Source: Pelagicoccus sp.
GTDB taxonomy: Bacteria > Verrucomicrobiota > Verrucomicrobiia > Opitutales > Opitutaceae
NCBI GenBank assembly: GCA_028284635.1
Contig: JANQRJ010000071.1
Coordinates: 1 to 64,000, forward strand
Reading direction: 5' to 3'
Length of the DNA stretch: 64,000 nt
The notes beneath the pieces were generated by a model. It was not told the DNA's origin. It did no database searches and saw nothing but the letters and a program-made list of their open reading frames with translations. A program made the position numbers and the translations under genes. Shown here piece by piece: positions 6,758 through 15,462 of this stretch (the stretch's first letter is position 1; each line of letters begins with the position of its first letter).

Positions 6758-7263
6758 CTTTCTTTGTTTAATTTGGAATCAAACATCACGCCATGTTTTT
6801 GGCATAAACTGAGAACCTTCAGCAGTAGATTCTTTTCTTTTAGTTTCTCGATATCGAGATAGAAAGACGGTAGTTGATCTGCGGATATAACTAGCCATCT
6901 TTCTTTTAGTTCCCACACCTTGATCATGTTCCACCCGATTTTGAGGCTAACGCCTTTGCCTTCCAGGGTGAGGTAGTTGTTGCTGACTCCATACGTCAGT
7001 TTTAATTTTAGTAACTTCGATTCTCTGTGAGCGTTGTCAAAGGCTTTGGTGACTATGCCGGACTTGAAACGATCAAGTAGGAACAGAATGACTAGGACGA
7101 TTCCGAGCAACAGCGTGTAAGGTGAGAAAAAGCAGGCAACCGTCAGAATCGCTGTGATGATCTTTCCTCGGAGTCTTCCTTTCTTCGTCTCCAGTAGACG
7201 ATGGATATCCCGATATTCTTCTTCGGAGAATGTGTGGGTGTTTTTGAACTGAAAGGGTTCCAT
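6709..7263 (-). CDS. YcxB-like membrane protein
   Basis: A 184-residue protein. After a polar N-terminus there are two adjacent membrane helices (about residues 35-65: IITAILTVACFFSPY and TLLLGIVLVILFLL), then a cytosolic beta-rich domain with LTYGVSNNYLTLEGKGVSLK and SFYLDIEKLKEKN, like the YcxB C-terminal domain. Function unknown. Its C-terminal residues NKTVQAMSANAAIA are encoded within the attC-like palindrome. It is the first cassette if transcription runs from the right, and its upstream boundary has GTTGTAC, matching GTACAAC at the other end. Confidence 0.65.
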   Translation of the reverse strand: MEPFQFKNTHTFSEEEYRDIHRLLETKKGRLRGKIITAILTVACFFSPYTLLLGIVLVILFLLDRFKSGIVTKAFDNAHRESKLLKLKLTYGVSNNYLTLEGKGVSLKIGWNMIKVWELKERWLVISADQLPSFYLDIEKLKEKNLLLKVLSLCQKHGVMFDSKLNKERYNKTVQAMSANAAIA

Positions 7264-7686
7264 CTATTTTTGTACAACAGTATTATTGAACCCTCAAAAT
7301 TGAGCCTATCGCCGCTAGAGATACACGAGTTTTCGAGGAGGATTCTGGGTGATTGAGTTGGTTTATCCGGGATTTACGGGGATAAACACCGGCTATTTTC
7401 CGCAATTGCTAGTTTTCGATAGCGACGATAACCTTCCGGATAAACCCTTGATTTGGCAACGGGAAAAGGCGTCCGAGCTGGTTGCGAGACGCGTTTCTTT
7501 TCCTCGCTTCTCTCAACAGCATTCATCAACCCCAGGACAGCGACGAAAAGGAACGCGCTCAGTTGCGAGGGCTGGGGACCATCATCGACCAAACCAAAGC
7601 TTCCGCCCTACTCCGAAAAGAGCCGCCACCCCGCGCAAGCCCCTTCAGTCTTCAGCCCTCAGCCTTCAGTCTTCAGCCTAAAAAAA
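7264..7686. other. Gene-free stretch at the right edge of the accessory island
   Basis: No gene is supported; in particular no integrase or attI. The arms GGTTTATCCGG (7360-7370) and CCGGATAAACC (7436-7446) form a perfect 11-bp inverted repeat that could be another small element. The tail 7640-7680 has CCTTCAGTCTTCAGCC repeats resembling family C. Confidence 0.5.
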
Positions 7687-8793
7687 CTAATGAGCATGCC
7701 CCAGCTCGTAGCGCGAGGAAGTGAACTCCGTCAGCGAGATCCAAGAGCTCCACAGCGCTCCGAGCTCCTTGCGCAGCTGCTTGATCTCGATCTCCAGAAG
7801 CTTGCGGCGCTCTTCCGTCGCCTCGCGCATCTCTTTCAACTTGGCTAGCAAAGCGGAGGCCTTGTCTTCGAAGCTTTCGGACAAGGTCTCCAGTCTGTGG
7901 TGCAGGTCCTTGGCGGTCTCGTCCAACTCGTACTTGATGCGCTCGAGAAGCAGGTTCTTGTCCTTCTTGACTAGGATCTGACGCAGACGCACGTCGCTCA
8001 CCCAACGCAAGTCGGATACCAGGCCAAGCTTGGACGACAGCCAAATAAGCCACTTCGTCGGGTCGAAATGGTACCAGCGAACGCCATTGCGGTAGTCGTT
8101 CGCCATGGTGTGGTGGTAGTTGTGGTAGCCTTCGCCGAAGGTAAAGAAGGCCAGAATCGCGTTGTCCACCGCGCTCAGCTCCTTGGCGTAGGTGCGAGCG
8201 CCCCAGACGTGGCAAAGGCTGTTGATGAACCAAGTGCAATGGTGGATGGCGAAGATACGCAGGACGACCCCACCGAAAAACGAAGCGAGCGGAGACATGA
8301 ACAAACAGCCAATGCCGAATACCGCCAGATTGACCGCCAAAGTCAGCAAAACATAGTGCCGATGCTGGAACATTACCCGAGGATTCTTCAACAGATCCTT
8401 CACGATCCGCTCGTCGATCGGGTCGTTGTAGGTGAACATCCACCAAATGTGGGCGTACCAGAAGCCCTTCTTGATGCTATAGGGATCCTTGTCGGTATCC
8501 ACGTGGCTGTGATGGAGACGGTGGTCGTGCGACCATTGCAAAGCCGTAGACTCGATCGCCAAGCTCGAGGCGATCAGGCAGCACCACTCGTAGAAGGGCT
8601 TGGCCTTGTACGTGTTATGGGAAAACAACCGATGGTAGCCAGCTGTGATGGAAAACACAGAAATCGCCCAGGTCACTCCGAAGAGGACCATCGATTCCCA
8701 ACTGAAAACGTTAATGTAGGCCGGCAGCAGGGCCACGAGGAGCACGTGGTATCCGGCGATGAAGGCAAAAATTCCCCAGTTCTTGATGCGCAT
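7687..8793 (-). CDS. Acyl-CoA/acyl-lipid delta-9 desaturase with C-terminal coiled coil
   Basis: A 368-residue integral membrane di-iron enzyme. The three His boxes are present: HRLFSH (about residue 55), HDHRLHHSH (about 90) and EGYHNYHH (about 220). Four hydrophobic segments lie in two pairs, e.g. IFAFIAGYHVLLVALLPAY and FGVTWAISVFSITAGY. It inserts a double bond into saturated acyl chains using oxygen and an electron donor. Beyond the catalytic part, residues about 285-355 form a heptad-like charged helix (AKDLHHRLETLSESFEDKA onwards), which is unusual. The FabF-like gene at 12520 is the nearest lipid gene. Confidence 0.9.
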   Translation of the reverse strand: MRIKNWGIFAFIAGYHVLLVALLPAYINVFSWESMVLFGVTWAISVFSITAGYHRLFSHNTYKAKPFYEWCCLIASSLAIESTALQWSHDHRLHHSHVDTDKDPYSIKKGFWYAHIWWMFTYNDPIDERIVKDLLKNPRVMFQHRHYVLLTLAVNLAVFGIGCLFMSPLASFFGGVVLRIFAIHHCTWFINSLCHVWGARTYAKELSAVDNAILAFFTFGEGYHNYHHTMANDYRNGVRWYHFDPTKWLIWLSSKLGLVSDLRWVSDVRLRQILVKKDKNLLLERIKYELDETAKDLHHRLETLSESFEDKASALLAKLKEMREATEERRKLLEIEIKQLRKELGALWSSWISLTEFTSSRYELGHAH

Positions 8794-9095
8794 AGTCGCG
8801 TCAAGAAAGGGCGCGAAAATTCGGCGAAAGCCAGCAAATCCGCAAAAAAAGACGCTTTTTTCAAAGCTCTTGAAACATCCCGCATAAAGGCGACCGCTCC
8901 GGGCGTGTTTCTTTTAGTCGCTTCGGCACGAGTTGCTGCCAAGAGGATAGCGATGCCCGGAGAATTCCAGCGCCTTGAATCACCCCCCGACCTCATCCGC
9001 CGCATTTAACTTTCTAACGTTGGAAAATTAAATGCGGCAAGTCTGGCTTTGCTAAGAAAGCGCTAGTGTCGTGCCAAGGGTACAGTGTCGCAAAA

Positions 9096-9210
9096 CGTAG
9101 CACGGATCCCGCAGAGCGGTACCGCGTCCGCGATTCGCCCTCACCCCCCCCTTCTTCATCCTCATCCCAGGATAAAGATGAGGATGAAGAAGAGGATGAG
9201 GATGAGAAAT
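9096..9210. repeat. Family B palindromic element (left arm plus core)
   Basis: CGTAGCACGGATCCCGCAGA at 9096 is the outer arm, also found inverted at 51121-51143. It is followed by a core palindrome CTTCATCCTCATCC..GGATAAAGATGAGGATGAAG (about 9152-9190). No matching right arm is seen. It is non-coding, although purine-rich triplets leave long open frames. Confidence 0.75.
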
Positions 9211-9314
9211 GTTTTGTTGCTTCTCTCTCCCAGTACGGCCGAAAAGAAACACACTGATGTCGCAAGGCACCGAATAGGTTGCAGGTCGCCGTTTCTTCAC
9301 TACGACTTCCGCTC

Positions 9315-10040
9315 ATGACGACCATGGCTGCCAACAGCGCCCTGCCAAACGAAAGCTCCCTCCCCGATCCCAGCGAAATCCGCGGCCTCCTCATCGACAT
9401 GGACGGCACGCTCATCAACCATATGGAGACGCTGGCTCGATGTTTTCAGTACGCTTGCCGCACCCTCGGCTACCCCGAGCCCAGTCTCGACGTGGTGACT
9501 CGCAGCGTCGGCGGCTCCATGCCCGTAACCATCCAGAAGTTCCTCCCTGAGCAAAAAGTCCAGGAGGGCATACGACTGTGGAGCGAACATTTCGAAGAGA
9601 TTCACCTCGAAAACCTCGATCTCCTTCCTGGCGCCGAAGCTCTGCTCGACCGCTGCCAAGCTACCGACAGAATTGCTGCGATCTTCACCAACAAGACCGG
9701 CCGCCACACTCGAGCCATCCTCCAAAAGCTCGGCCTCAGCCCCAAACTCGCTTTCGCCCTAGGAGCCGAAGACACGCCCTACCGCAAGCCACAACCCGAA
9801 TTCTCCCATTACGCCATTAAACGACTCGGGCTCCCACCCAGTGCCATCGCCATGATCGGCGATTCCCACTTCGACATCCAAGCCGCTCAAGCCGGCGGCA
9901 TGATTCCGCTCTGCGTCACCACAGGCTCCCACACCCGAAGCGAGCTCGAATCCGCCGGAGCCGCCCTCGTCTTCGAATCCCTAGCCGAAATCGCCACGTG
10001 GCTCGAAGGCTCGCAAGCGAGCCAGGGGGTTAGGCTGTAG
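9315..10040 (+). CDS. HAD-family phosphatase (phosphoglycolate phosphatase-like)
   Basis: A 241-residue protein. Motif I LLIDMDGTLINH is near residue 25, motif II Thr is in AAIFTNKTGRHTR, the motif III Lys in YRKPQPEF, and motif IV is MIGDSHFDIQAAQAGGM. The alpha-helical cap between motifs I and II is of the Gph type. It would dephosphorylate a small cytosolic phosphoester such as 2-phosphoglycolate; the substrate is an inference. Two start codons are possible (9315 and 9324); the first is given. It stands alone, flanked by family B palindromes on both sides. Confidence 0.85.
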   Translation: MTTMAANSALPNESSLPDPSEIRGLLIDMDGTLINHMETLARCFQYACRTLGYPEPSLDVVTRSVGGSMPVTIQKFLPEQKVQEGIRLWSEHFEEIHLENLDLLPGAEALLDRCQATDRIAAIFTNKTGRHTRAILQKLGLSPKLAFALGAEDTPYRKPQPEFSHYAIKRLGLPPSAIAMIGDSHFDIQAAQAGGMIPLCVTTGSHTRSELESAGAALVFESLAEIATWLEGSQASQGVRL

Positions 10041-10061
10041 GAGTTTAGGCTGTAGGTTTCG

Positions 10062-10160
10062 AATCTTCCTAATCTTCATCTGCTTCTTCATCTTCATCTA
10101 AATCTGCTTCCCACCGACCATTTCTAGAAGAAGATGAAGAAGTAGAAGCAGAAGAAGATA
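10062..10160. repeat. Family B palindromic core
   Basis: CTTCTTCATCTTCATCTAAA and the inverse GAAGAAGATGAAGAAGTAGA flank a short centre (CCGACCATTTC). It is followed by ACCCATAACCCAGC direct repeats up to the helicase frame. It lies between the HAD gene and the RecD2 gene. Confidence 0.65.
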
Positions 10161-10217
10161 CCCATAACCCAGCACCCATAACCCAGAACCCATATAACCC
10201 CTCCGACAACAGAAACG

Positions 10218-12377
10218 CTGCACGGCGTCCTGGAGCGCATCATCTTCTTCAACGAAGAGAACAACTTCACCATCGCCGAGCTCCGCCCGCCCGAGGGCGC
10301 CGAAAAGATCGTCATCACCGGTCCACTCGGCGGAGCCCAATGCGGCGAGACCCTCCGTATCCAAGGAAGCTGGACCAAGCACCCCACCCACGGTCCGCAA
10401 TTCAAGATCGCTTCCTTCAGTTCCGAGCTCCCCGCCTCCATCTACGGCATCCGTAAGTACCTGGGAAGCGGCCTAGTCAAAGGCATCTCCAAAGGCATCG
10501 CCGAGCGCATCGTAAACCGCTTCGGCACCGAAACCCTTCGCATCATCTCCGAGGAGTCGGCCCGCCTGCAGGAAGTCGACGGCATAGGCAAACAGCGAGC
10601 CCGTTCCATCAAGGCCGCTTGGGACGAGCAAGTCGTGCAACGCGAGCTCTTCATCTTCGGCCAGACCCACGGTCTCACCCCCTCTCTCTGCCTGCGCCTC
10701 TACAAGCAATTCGGTCCCGAAGCCACCGCCATTCTCCAACGAGAGCCCTACCGCGCCGCCCGCGAAGTGCAAGGCATCGGCTTCAAGACTGCCGACAAGA
10801 TCGCTATCAACACCGGTATTCCAAACGAGAGTCCACAGCGTATCGACGCCGGTATCGAGTTCGTCCTCCAGGAGCTCCAAGACGAGGGCCACACCGCCTA
10901 CCCAACCGATCAGCTCACCGCCAACGCCGCCGAAACCCTGCAAGCCGAGCCGACCACCATCAGCTCCGGCATCGCCCGCCTTCTGGAGTCCAAGGCCCTC
11001 CGAGCCACCGAAGCCCGAGACGGCGCCACCTACCTCCAGCTTCCCCACAACTTCTTCGCCGAAGAAAAGATCGCCGACTCCCTGAAACGCCTGCAGGACA
11101 CCGAAAGCGGCCTGCCGCCCATCAAACGCGACCTCGCCGTCGAATGGGCCGAGGAAAAGGCCGGCTTCACCTTCGCCGACTCCCAACGCCAAGCCATCAA
11201 AGGCTCCCTCGCTCACAAGGTCTTCATCCTCACCGGCGGCCCAGGCACTGGCAAGACCACCATCCTCCGGGCCGTCGTCTCTATCCTCAAAGCCAAGAAG
11301 GCCAAGATAGCGCTCGCCGCCCCGACAGGCCGCGCCGCCCAGCGACTCGCCGAGTCCACCCGAGCATACGCCCAGACCATCCATCGCCTGCTCAAGTTCG
11401 ACCCCAGCCAAGGCGGCTTCGTCATGAACGAAAGCAAGCCGCTGAGCGCGGACGTGGTCATTGTCGACGAGGCATCCATGCTTGACGCCCGTCTCGCCGC
11501 AGCGCTGCTCCAAGCCGTACCCTCGAGAGCCCACCTCATCCTCGTCGGCGACATAGACCAACTTCCCTCCGTCGGAGCCGGCAACGTGCTCAAGGATTTC
11601 ATCCTGTCGCGAAAAGTTCGATACGTCACGCTCGACGTCGTCTTTCGCCAGAAGAAGTTCAGCAGCATCGTGCACTACGCTCATGCCATCAACCGAGGAG
11701 AGGTTTCCCTGCCCACTCCCCTCGAGGACGTCCGCCAACTCGATCCGAAGAAGGACTTCCAATTCCTCTCCGCCGCCGACCAGAGCGACGCAGCCCGAAA
11801 AGTCGCCGACGTATTCAAGATCTTCGTATCGCAGGAGCTAGTCCTCGACCCAATAGCAGACGCCCAGACCCTCGCCCCGATGCGCAAAGGCCAAGCTGGC
11901 GTAGACAATCTCAATCAGTTGCTCCAAGAGACGCTCAACCAAAGCTCGCAGGCGATGCCCTTCGGCACCCTCAAGTTCAAGGTCGGCGACAAGGTCATGC
12001 AGACCCGCAACAACTACGACAAAAACGTCTTCAATGGCGATATCGGCATCGTGACCCGCCTCGACGGCGTAAACGGCCTCATCGACGTCTCCTTCGATGG
12101 GGCGGACGTCAGCTACGACAAGTCCGAGATGATCGACCTGCAGCTCGCCTACGCGGTCAGCATCCACAAGTCCCAAGGCAGCGAATACCCCGTAGTGGTC
12201 ATCCCACTACTCAAAGCCCACTTCATGATGCTGCAACGCAACCTGATCTACACCGCGGTGACTCGCGGCAAGAAGAAGATCGTCATCGTCGGCGAACCCG
12301 CCGCCTACGCCATGGCCGTGCGCAACAGCGACGCCAAATCCCGCTGCACTCTCCTGCAAGAGTTTATCCACGGATAG
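10218..12377 (+). CDS. recD2: RecD2-type ATP-dependent DNA helicase (SF1B), start codon unclear
   Basis: About 720 residues. The N-terminal OB-like part (HGVLERIIFFNEENNFTIAE) and a HhH region (LVKGISKGIAERIVNRFG, LQEVDGIGKQRA) precede the helicase core with Walker A GGPGTGKTTI, Walker B VIVDEASMLD and the C-terminal motif AYAVSIHKSQGSEYPVVVIP. It unwinds DNA 5'-3' in repair, independently of RecBC. No ATG, GTG or TTG lies in frame between the stop at 10179 and the conserved N-terminus; the first candidates are ATA at 10194 and CTG at 10218. An in-frame GTG at 10635 would remove the OB and part of the HhH region. The upstream repeat may have replaced the original start. Confidence 0.85.
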   Translation: MHGVLERIIFFNEENNFTIAELRPPEGAEKIVITGPLGGAQCGETLRIQGSWTKHPTHGPQFKIASFSSELPASIYGIRKYLGSGLVKGISKGIAERIVNRFGTETLRIISEESARLQEVDGIGKQRARSIKAAWDEQVVQRELFIFGQTHGLTPSLCLRLYKQFGPEATAILQREPYRAAREVQGIGFKTADKIAINTGIPNESPQRIDAGIEFVLQELQDEGHTAYPTDQLTANAAETLQAEPTTISSGIARLLESKALRATEARDGATYLQLPHNFFAEEKIADSLKRLQDTESGLPPIKRDLAVEWAEEKAGFTFADSQRQAIKGSLAHKVFILTGGPGTGKTTILRAVVSILKAKKAKIALAAPTGRAAQRLAESTRAYAQTIHRLLKFDPSQGGFVMNESKPLSADVVIVDEASMLDARLAAALLQAVPSRAHLILVGDIDQLPSVGAGNVLKDFILSRKVRYVTLDVVFRQKKFSSIVHYAHAINRGEVSLPTPLEDVRQLDPKKDFQFLSAADQSDAARKVADVFKIFVSQELVLDPIADAQTLAPMRKGQAGVDNLNQLLQETLNQSSQAMPFGTLKFKVGDKVMQTRNNYDKNVFNGDIGIVTRLDGVNGLIDVSFDGADVSYDKSEMIDLQLAYAVSIHKSQGSEYPVVVIPLLKAHFMMLQRNLIYTAVTRGKKKIVIVGEPAAYAMAVRNSDAKSRCTLLQEFIHG

Positions 12378-12398
12378 CAAGAGAGGCTGCCCGCAGAT

Positions 12399-12462
12399 GT
12401 AGCCGCGTTCGTGAGAACGCGGAATCGGTCTAGGAGATCCGCGTTCTCACGAACGCGGCTAC
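12399..12462. repeat. Family A repeat (paired CGCGTTC hairpins)
   Basis: GTAGCCGCGTTCGTGAGAAC, a 16-base spacer (AATCGGTCTAGGAGAT) and the inverse CCGCGTTCTCACGAACGCGG CTAC. Each arm is itself a 7-bp hairpin. It lies between the convergent 3' ends of the helicase and FabF-like genes, so it could act as a bidirectional terminator. Confidence 0.85.
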
Positions 12463-12519
12463 ACAGGAAAGCCTATTCAACGCCATCTGAGAAGATCTGC
12501 GCAATCTGCGGGCAGAAAA

Positions 12520-13788
12520 TCACACTGCCTTAAACGCCAGGGAAACGTTCGCTCCGCCAAAGCCGCTGCTATTGCTCAACGCCACCTTCGGACCCTCGTT
12601 CACCGTTTCCTGAAGGATGTTCAGATCCTCGAAGACCGGGTCCAGCTCTCGAATGTGGGCCGAACCCGGAGTAAAGCCTTCTCGCATGCACAGCGAAACG
12701 ATCGCCGCTTCCAAAGCGCTGGCCAACGACAAGCCATGCCCCGTCAACGCCTTGGTACTCGAGACGCGCGGCTTGTGTCCTTGTTTTCCGAATACGTCCG
12801 AAAGCGCTCGGCCCTCGCTCGCATCGCCAATCAGGGTCGAGGTCGCATGGGCATTCACGTAGTCGACCTCTTCGGGCCTCAAATCCGCCGCCGCCAGAAC
12901 CCGGCGCATCGCCTCGGCCAAGCCGCGACCTTCTGGATGGGAGATGGCCACATTATGGCCGTCGCTCGCCTGACCCCAGCCAAGCAACTCCGCATACGGC
13001 TTCGCTCCGCGACGAGCCACTTCCTCCTCGCTTTCCAAAACCAGAGCCACCCCGCCACCCGTGCTGACGAAGCCGTTGCGCTTGCGATCGAACGGGCATG
13101 AAGCCCGCTCCGGATCGCTCTCCAGCGAGAGGGCTCGCATCCCCGTAAAAGGCAGAGCGCTCTCGTCGTTGAGATCCTCACCCGCCACGACGAACATGCG
13201 CTTCTGTCGGCCCAGAGCAATGTCGTCCCAGGCGTAGCCCAAGGCGTGCCCCGATGAGGCGCAAGCCGAGGAAAAGCCGCAGGAGTTTCCGCGTATCTTG
13301 AAAATGGCTACAAGATTGAAGCTCAGCGTGCCGGCGATCGCCGAGACGATTCCCGTCGGCACGCAACGCATCGGCCCAAGCTGGTGCATCCGCGTCGCGT
13401 TGCGAAACATCAGCATCGGCGAGCCCCCAGAGGCCGTGTACATGCCCGTGTCCAGGTTCGAAACGTCCTCCTCTTCGAGCCCTGCATCGGCCACCGCCTG
13501 CACCATCGCCGCATTTGCGAACGGCCCGTGCGGCGGCAAGCCCCGCAAAGCCTCGCGCTTCAGCCGGTACTGGGCCGGGATCTCCCAGTCCTCGCAATCC
13601 GTCGAGCTCACATCGAAATCCCGCACCGGGGCGACAAGCTTGAGATCGTGAGGAATCGAAGGGCTGTCAGCCTTGAAGGGCAGCATCCCGTGCCGCAGCG
13701 AACGCAGACTTTCGCCCACAGTCGCGACATCATTGCCAATGCTGCTGATGACCCCAAGGCCAGTGATGAAAACGCGCTGTCTACCCAT
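12520..13788 (-). CDS. Beta-ketoacyl-ACP synthase (FabF/KAS II-like)
   Basis: A 422-residue thiolase-fold enzyme starting MGRQRVFITGLGVISSIGND. The catalytic triad is visible: Cys in GFSSACASSGHALGYA, His in NAHATSTLIGD and His in TKALTGHGLSLAS; the C-terminal GFGGANVSLAF loop is present. It condenses malonyl-ACP with an acyl-ACP in fatty-acid or polyketide-like chain extension. The start at 13788 was chosen because the family starts about 3-5 residues before RVFITG. It stands alone, without acpP or fabG beside it, so it may not be the main housekeeping FabF. Confidence 0.85.
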   Translation of the reverse strand: MGRQRVFITGLGVISSIGNDVATVGESLRSLRHGMLPFKADSPSIPHDLKLVAPVRDFDVSSTDCEDWEIPAQYRLKREALRGLPPHGPFANAAMVQAVADAGLEEEDVSNLDTGMYTASGGSPMLMFRNATRMHQLGPMRCVPTGIVSAIAGTLSFNLVAIFKIRGNSCGFSSACASSGHALGYAWDDIALGRQKRMFVVAGEDLNDESALPFTGMRALSLESDPERASCPFDRKRNGFVSTGGGVALVLESEEEVARRGAKPYAELLGWGQASDGHNVAISHPEGRGLAEAMRRVLAAADLRPEEVDYVNAHATSTLIGDASEGRALSDVFGKQGHKPRVSSTKALTGHGLSLASALEAAIVSLCMREGFTPGSAHIRELDPVFEDLNILQETVNEGPKVALSNSSGFGGANVSLAFKAV

Positions 13789-13857
13789 CGGAATTTCGAA
13801 ACCCAAAACAATCCCCACCCCCAGCCGAGTCCAGGCTAGAAAGTGAAGCAGTTCCAG

Positions 13858-13970
13858 ATCCTCTCCTACTCCTACTCATAATCCTAATCATAATCTTCCT
13901 CCTCCTCTCTGAACAGGAGTAGGATTAAGAGGAAGAGTAGGATCAAATTAAGAGCAGGAGTAGGAGGGCG
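13858..13970. repeat. Family B palindromic core
   Basis: CTCCTACTCCTACTCATAAT and TAATCTTCCTCCTC on the left are mirrored by GAGGAAGAGTAGGA and GAGCAGGAGTAGGAG on the right. The composition is that of the other cores (polypyrimidine then polypurine). It lies between divergent genes, so it is not a simple terminator here. Confidence 0.65.
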
Positions 13971-14027
13971 AGCCCTTGCCACTTCTGCGTTTACACCGCT
14001 TCGCCCCTCCACTTGAGTTCACTCCGT

Positions 14028-14465
14028 ATGTCAAACTCATGCATTCACGAACGCTCCTCAAAGGAGGAGATCGAAACCGGAGAAAAGCTTCAGCCGAAGT
14101 TCGACGCCCAAGGGCTCATTCCCTGCATCGCCTCGGAGGTCCATAGCAACGAGGTTATCATGTTCGCCTTCATGAACGAGGAAGCGCTGCGACATACCAT
14201 CGCCACCAACAAAGCCACCTACTTCAGTCGCTCGCGCAACAAGCTCTGGGTGAAAGGCGAATCCTCCGGGCAAGTCCAATGGGTAAAGGAACTGCGTACC
14301 GATTGCGACCAGGACGTCATCCTACTCAAGGTCGACATCGGCGAAAAAGGCGCCGCCTGCCACAACGGCTACAAGTCCTGCTTCTACCGCAAGCTCGAAG
14401 GCGAAAAGCTCGTCTACGACAGCGGCGAACGCCTCTTCGATCCCGCCGAAGTGTACGGGAAATAG
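14028..14465 (+). CDS. hisI: Phosphoribosyl-AMP cyclohydrolase
   Basis: A 145-residue cytoplasmic enzyme that opens the purine ring of PR-AMP in step three of histidine synthesis. The metal-binding set is visible: TDCDQDVILLKV holds the Asp/Cys cluster, and GAACHNGYKSCFYR the paired Cys and His ligands. The core EVIMFAFMNEEALRHTIAT is well conserved. It is a stand-alone HisI without a fused HisE domain. ATG 14028 was preferred to the in-frame TTG at 14013. No other his genes are nearby. Confidence 0.93.
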   Translation: MSNSCIHERSSKEEIETGEKLQPKFDAQGLIPCIASEVHSNEVIMFAFMNEEALRHTIATNKATYFSRSRNKLWVKGESSGQVQWVKELRTDCDQDVILLKVDIGEKGAACHNGYKSCFYRKLEGEKLVYDSGERLFDPAEVYGK

Positions 14466-14548
14466 TTTCACCGCAGAGGGAAGAGGCCGCCAAACCTCTT
14501 CCCTTTTTCGATCGGATCCGAGAACCTACTCCACCCCGCCTCAAGACC

Positions 14549-15445
14549 ATGCCAGTGAAGCTCCCCTATTACCTCGGCTGCCCGCTTTGGTCCTATCGGG
14601 AGTGGATCGGAACGGTTTTCCGCTCCCACACCGCCGCCGAAAACCTGCTCCGCGAATACTCCCGCACCTTCAACTCGGTCGAAGGCAACACTCTCTTCTA
14701 CGCCCTTCCACCCTTCGCCACTCTCGAACGTTGGATGGCGGAGTCCGACGCTCAGTTTCGCTTCGCTCCCAAGTTCCCTAAAGCCATCTCCCACGAGCGG
14801 CGCCTCGAATCGGCCGAAGCGGAGACCGACGACTTCCTGAAGATTCTCGAAACCCTCGCCCACGGCGAACGCCTCGGCGTGAGCTTCCTCCAACTCCCAC
14901 CCTCCTTCAATACCAACCACTTCGATACGCTGGCCAAGTATCTCAAGGCCTTGCCTGCGGACTTCCACTTCGCCGTCGAACCTCGCCACATCAGTTGGTA
15001 CGACCAGGCGGACAACGAAAAACGCCTCGACAACCTCCTCGAGAATCTAGGCATGGACAAAGTCATCTTCGACAGCCGCCCCCTCTTCTCCGAGCCTGCC
15101 GACGACGACTCGGAAGGCGACGCCATGCAACGCAAACCCCGCGTTCCCGTTCGCAAGACCGCTCTCGGACCCCACCCCATCGTCCGCTTCGTCGGCCGCA
15201 ACAATCACGACAAGAACAAGCAGTGGATCAAGGAATGGGCCCCTGTCATCAACAAGTGGATACTCGAGAACAAGCGGCCCTATCTCTTCGCCCACGCCGC
15301 CGACAAAGCCCAAGCCCCCTATGTCGCCCGAGCGTTGCACGACCAGCTCCGCAAACTAAACCCCACCTTGCCTGAGCTAAGCGAATTCGAGAGCGACCGC
15401 CACCAACCGGAAAAGGAGCAGGAGCAGCTGGACCTGTTCAGCTGA
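14549..15445 (+). CDS. DUF72 family protein (YecE-like)
   Basis: A 298-residue protein starting MPVKLPYYLGCPLWSYREW. GCPLWSYREWIGTVF, FNSVEGNTLFYALP, FRFAPKFPKAISHERRL, LGVSFLQLPPSF and FHFAVEPRHISWY are the conserved blocks of this TIM-barrel family, whose biochemical role is not established. The C-terminal region EWAPVINKWILENKRPYLFA is also typical. It starts 83 bases after hisI, so co-transcription is possible. The long open frame upstream of the ATG overlaps hisI in another frame and is not part of the gene. Confidence 0.85.
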   Translation: MPVKLPYYLGCPLWSYREWIGTVFRSHTAAENLLREYSRTFNSVEGNTLFYALPPFATLERWMAESDAQFRFAPKFPKAISHERRLESAEAETDDFLKILETLAHGERLGVSFLQLPPSFNTNHFDTLAKYLKALPADFHFAVEPRHISWYDQADNEKRLDNLLENLGMDKVIFDSRPLFSEPADDDSEGDAMQRKPRVPVRKTALGPHPIVRFVGRNNHDKNKQWIKEWAPVINKWILENKRPYLFAHAADKAQAPYVARALHDQLRKLNPTLPELSEFESDRHQPEKEQEQLDLFS

Positions 15446-15462
15446 AACCGGTTTCGTAGAGC

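Noticed and set aside
7264..7686. Expected place of an integron integrase and attI
   Set aside because: No frame with tyrosine recombinase motifs is present here or elsewhere in the window; reported as an integrase-less cluster instead.
9066..9257. Short Glu/Asp/Lys- or Pro/Ser-rich frames through the CTTCATCCTCATC palindromes
   Set aside because: They are by-products of triplet-like repeats in family B elements, not proteins.
10473..11762. 429-residue Gly/Glu/Leu-rich open frame antisense to the RecD2 helicase
   Set aside because: Low-complexity composition typical of antisense of GC-rich genes; helicase motifs on the plus strand are clear.
14279..14548. Extended start for the DUF72 protein
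   Set aside because: The added part is hisI read in another frame; the conserved N-terminus begins at 14549.
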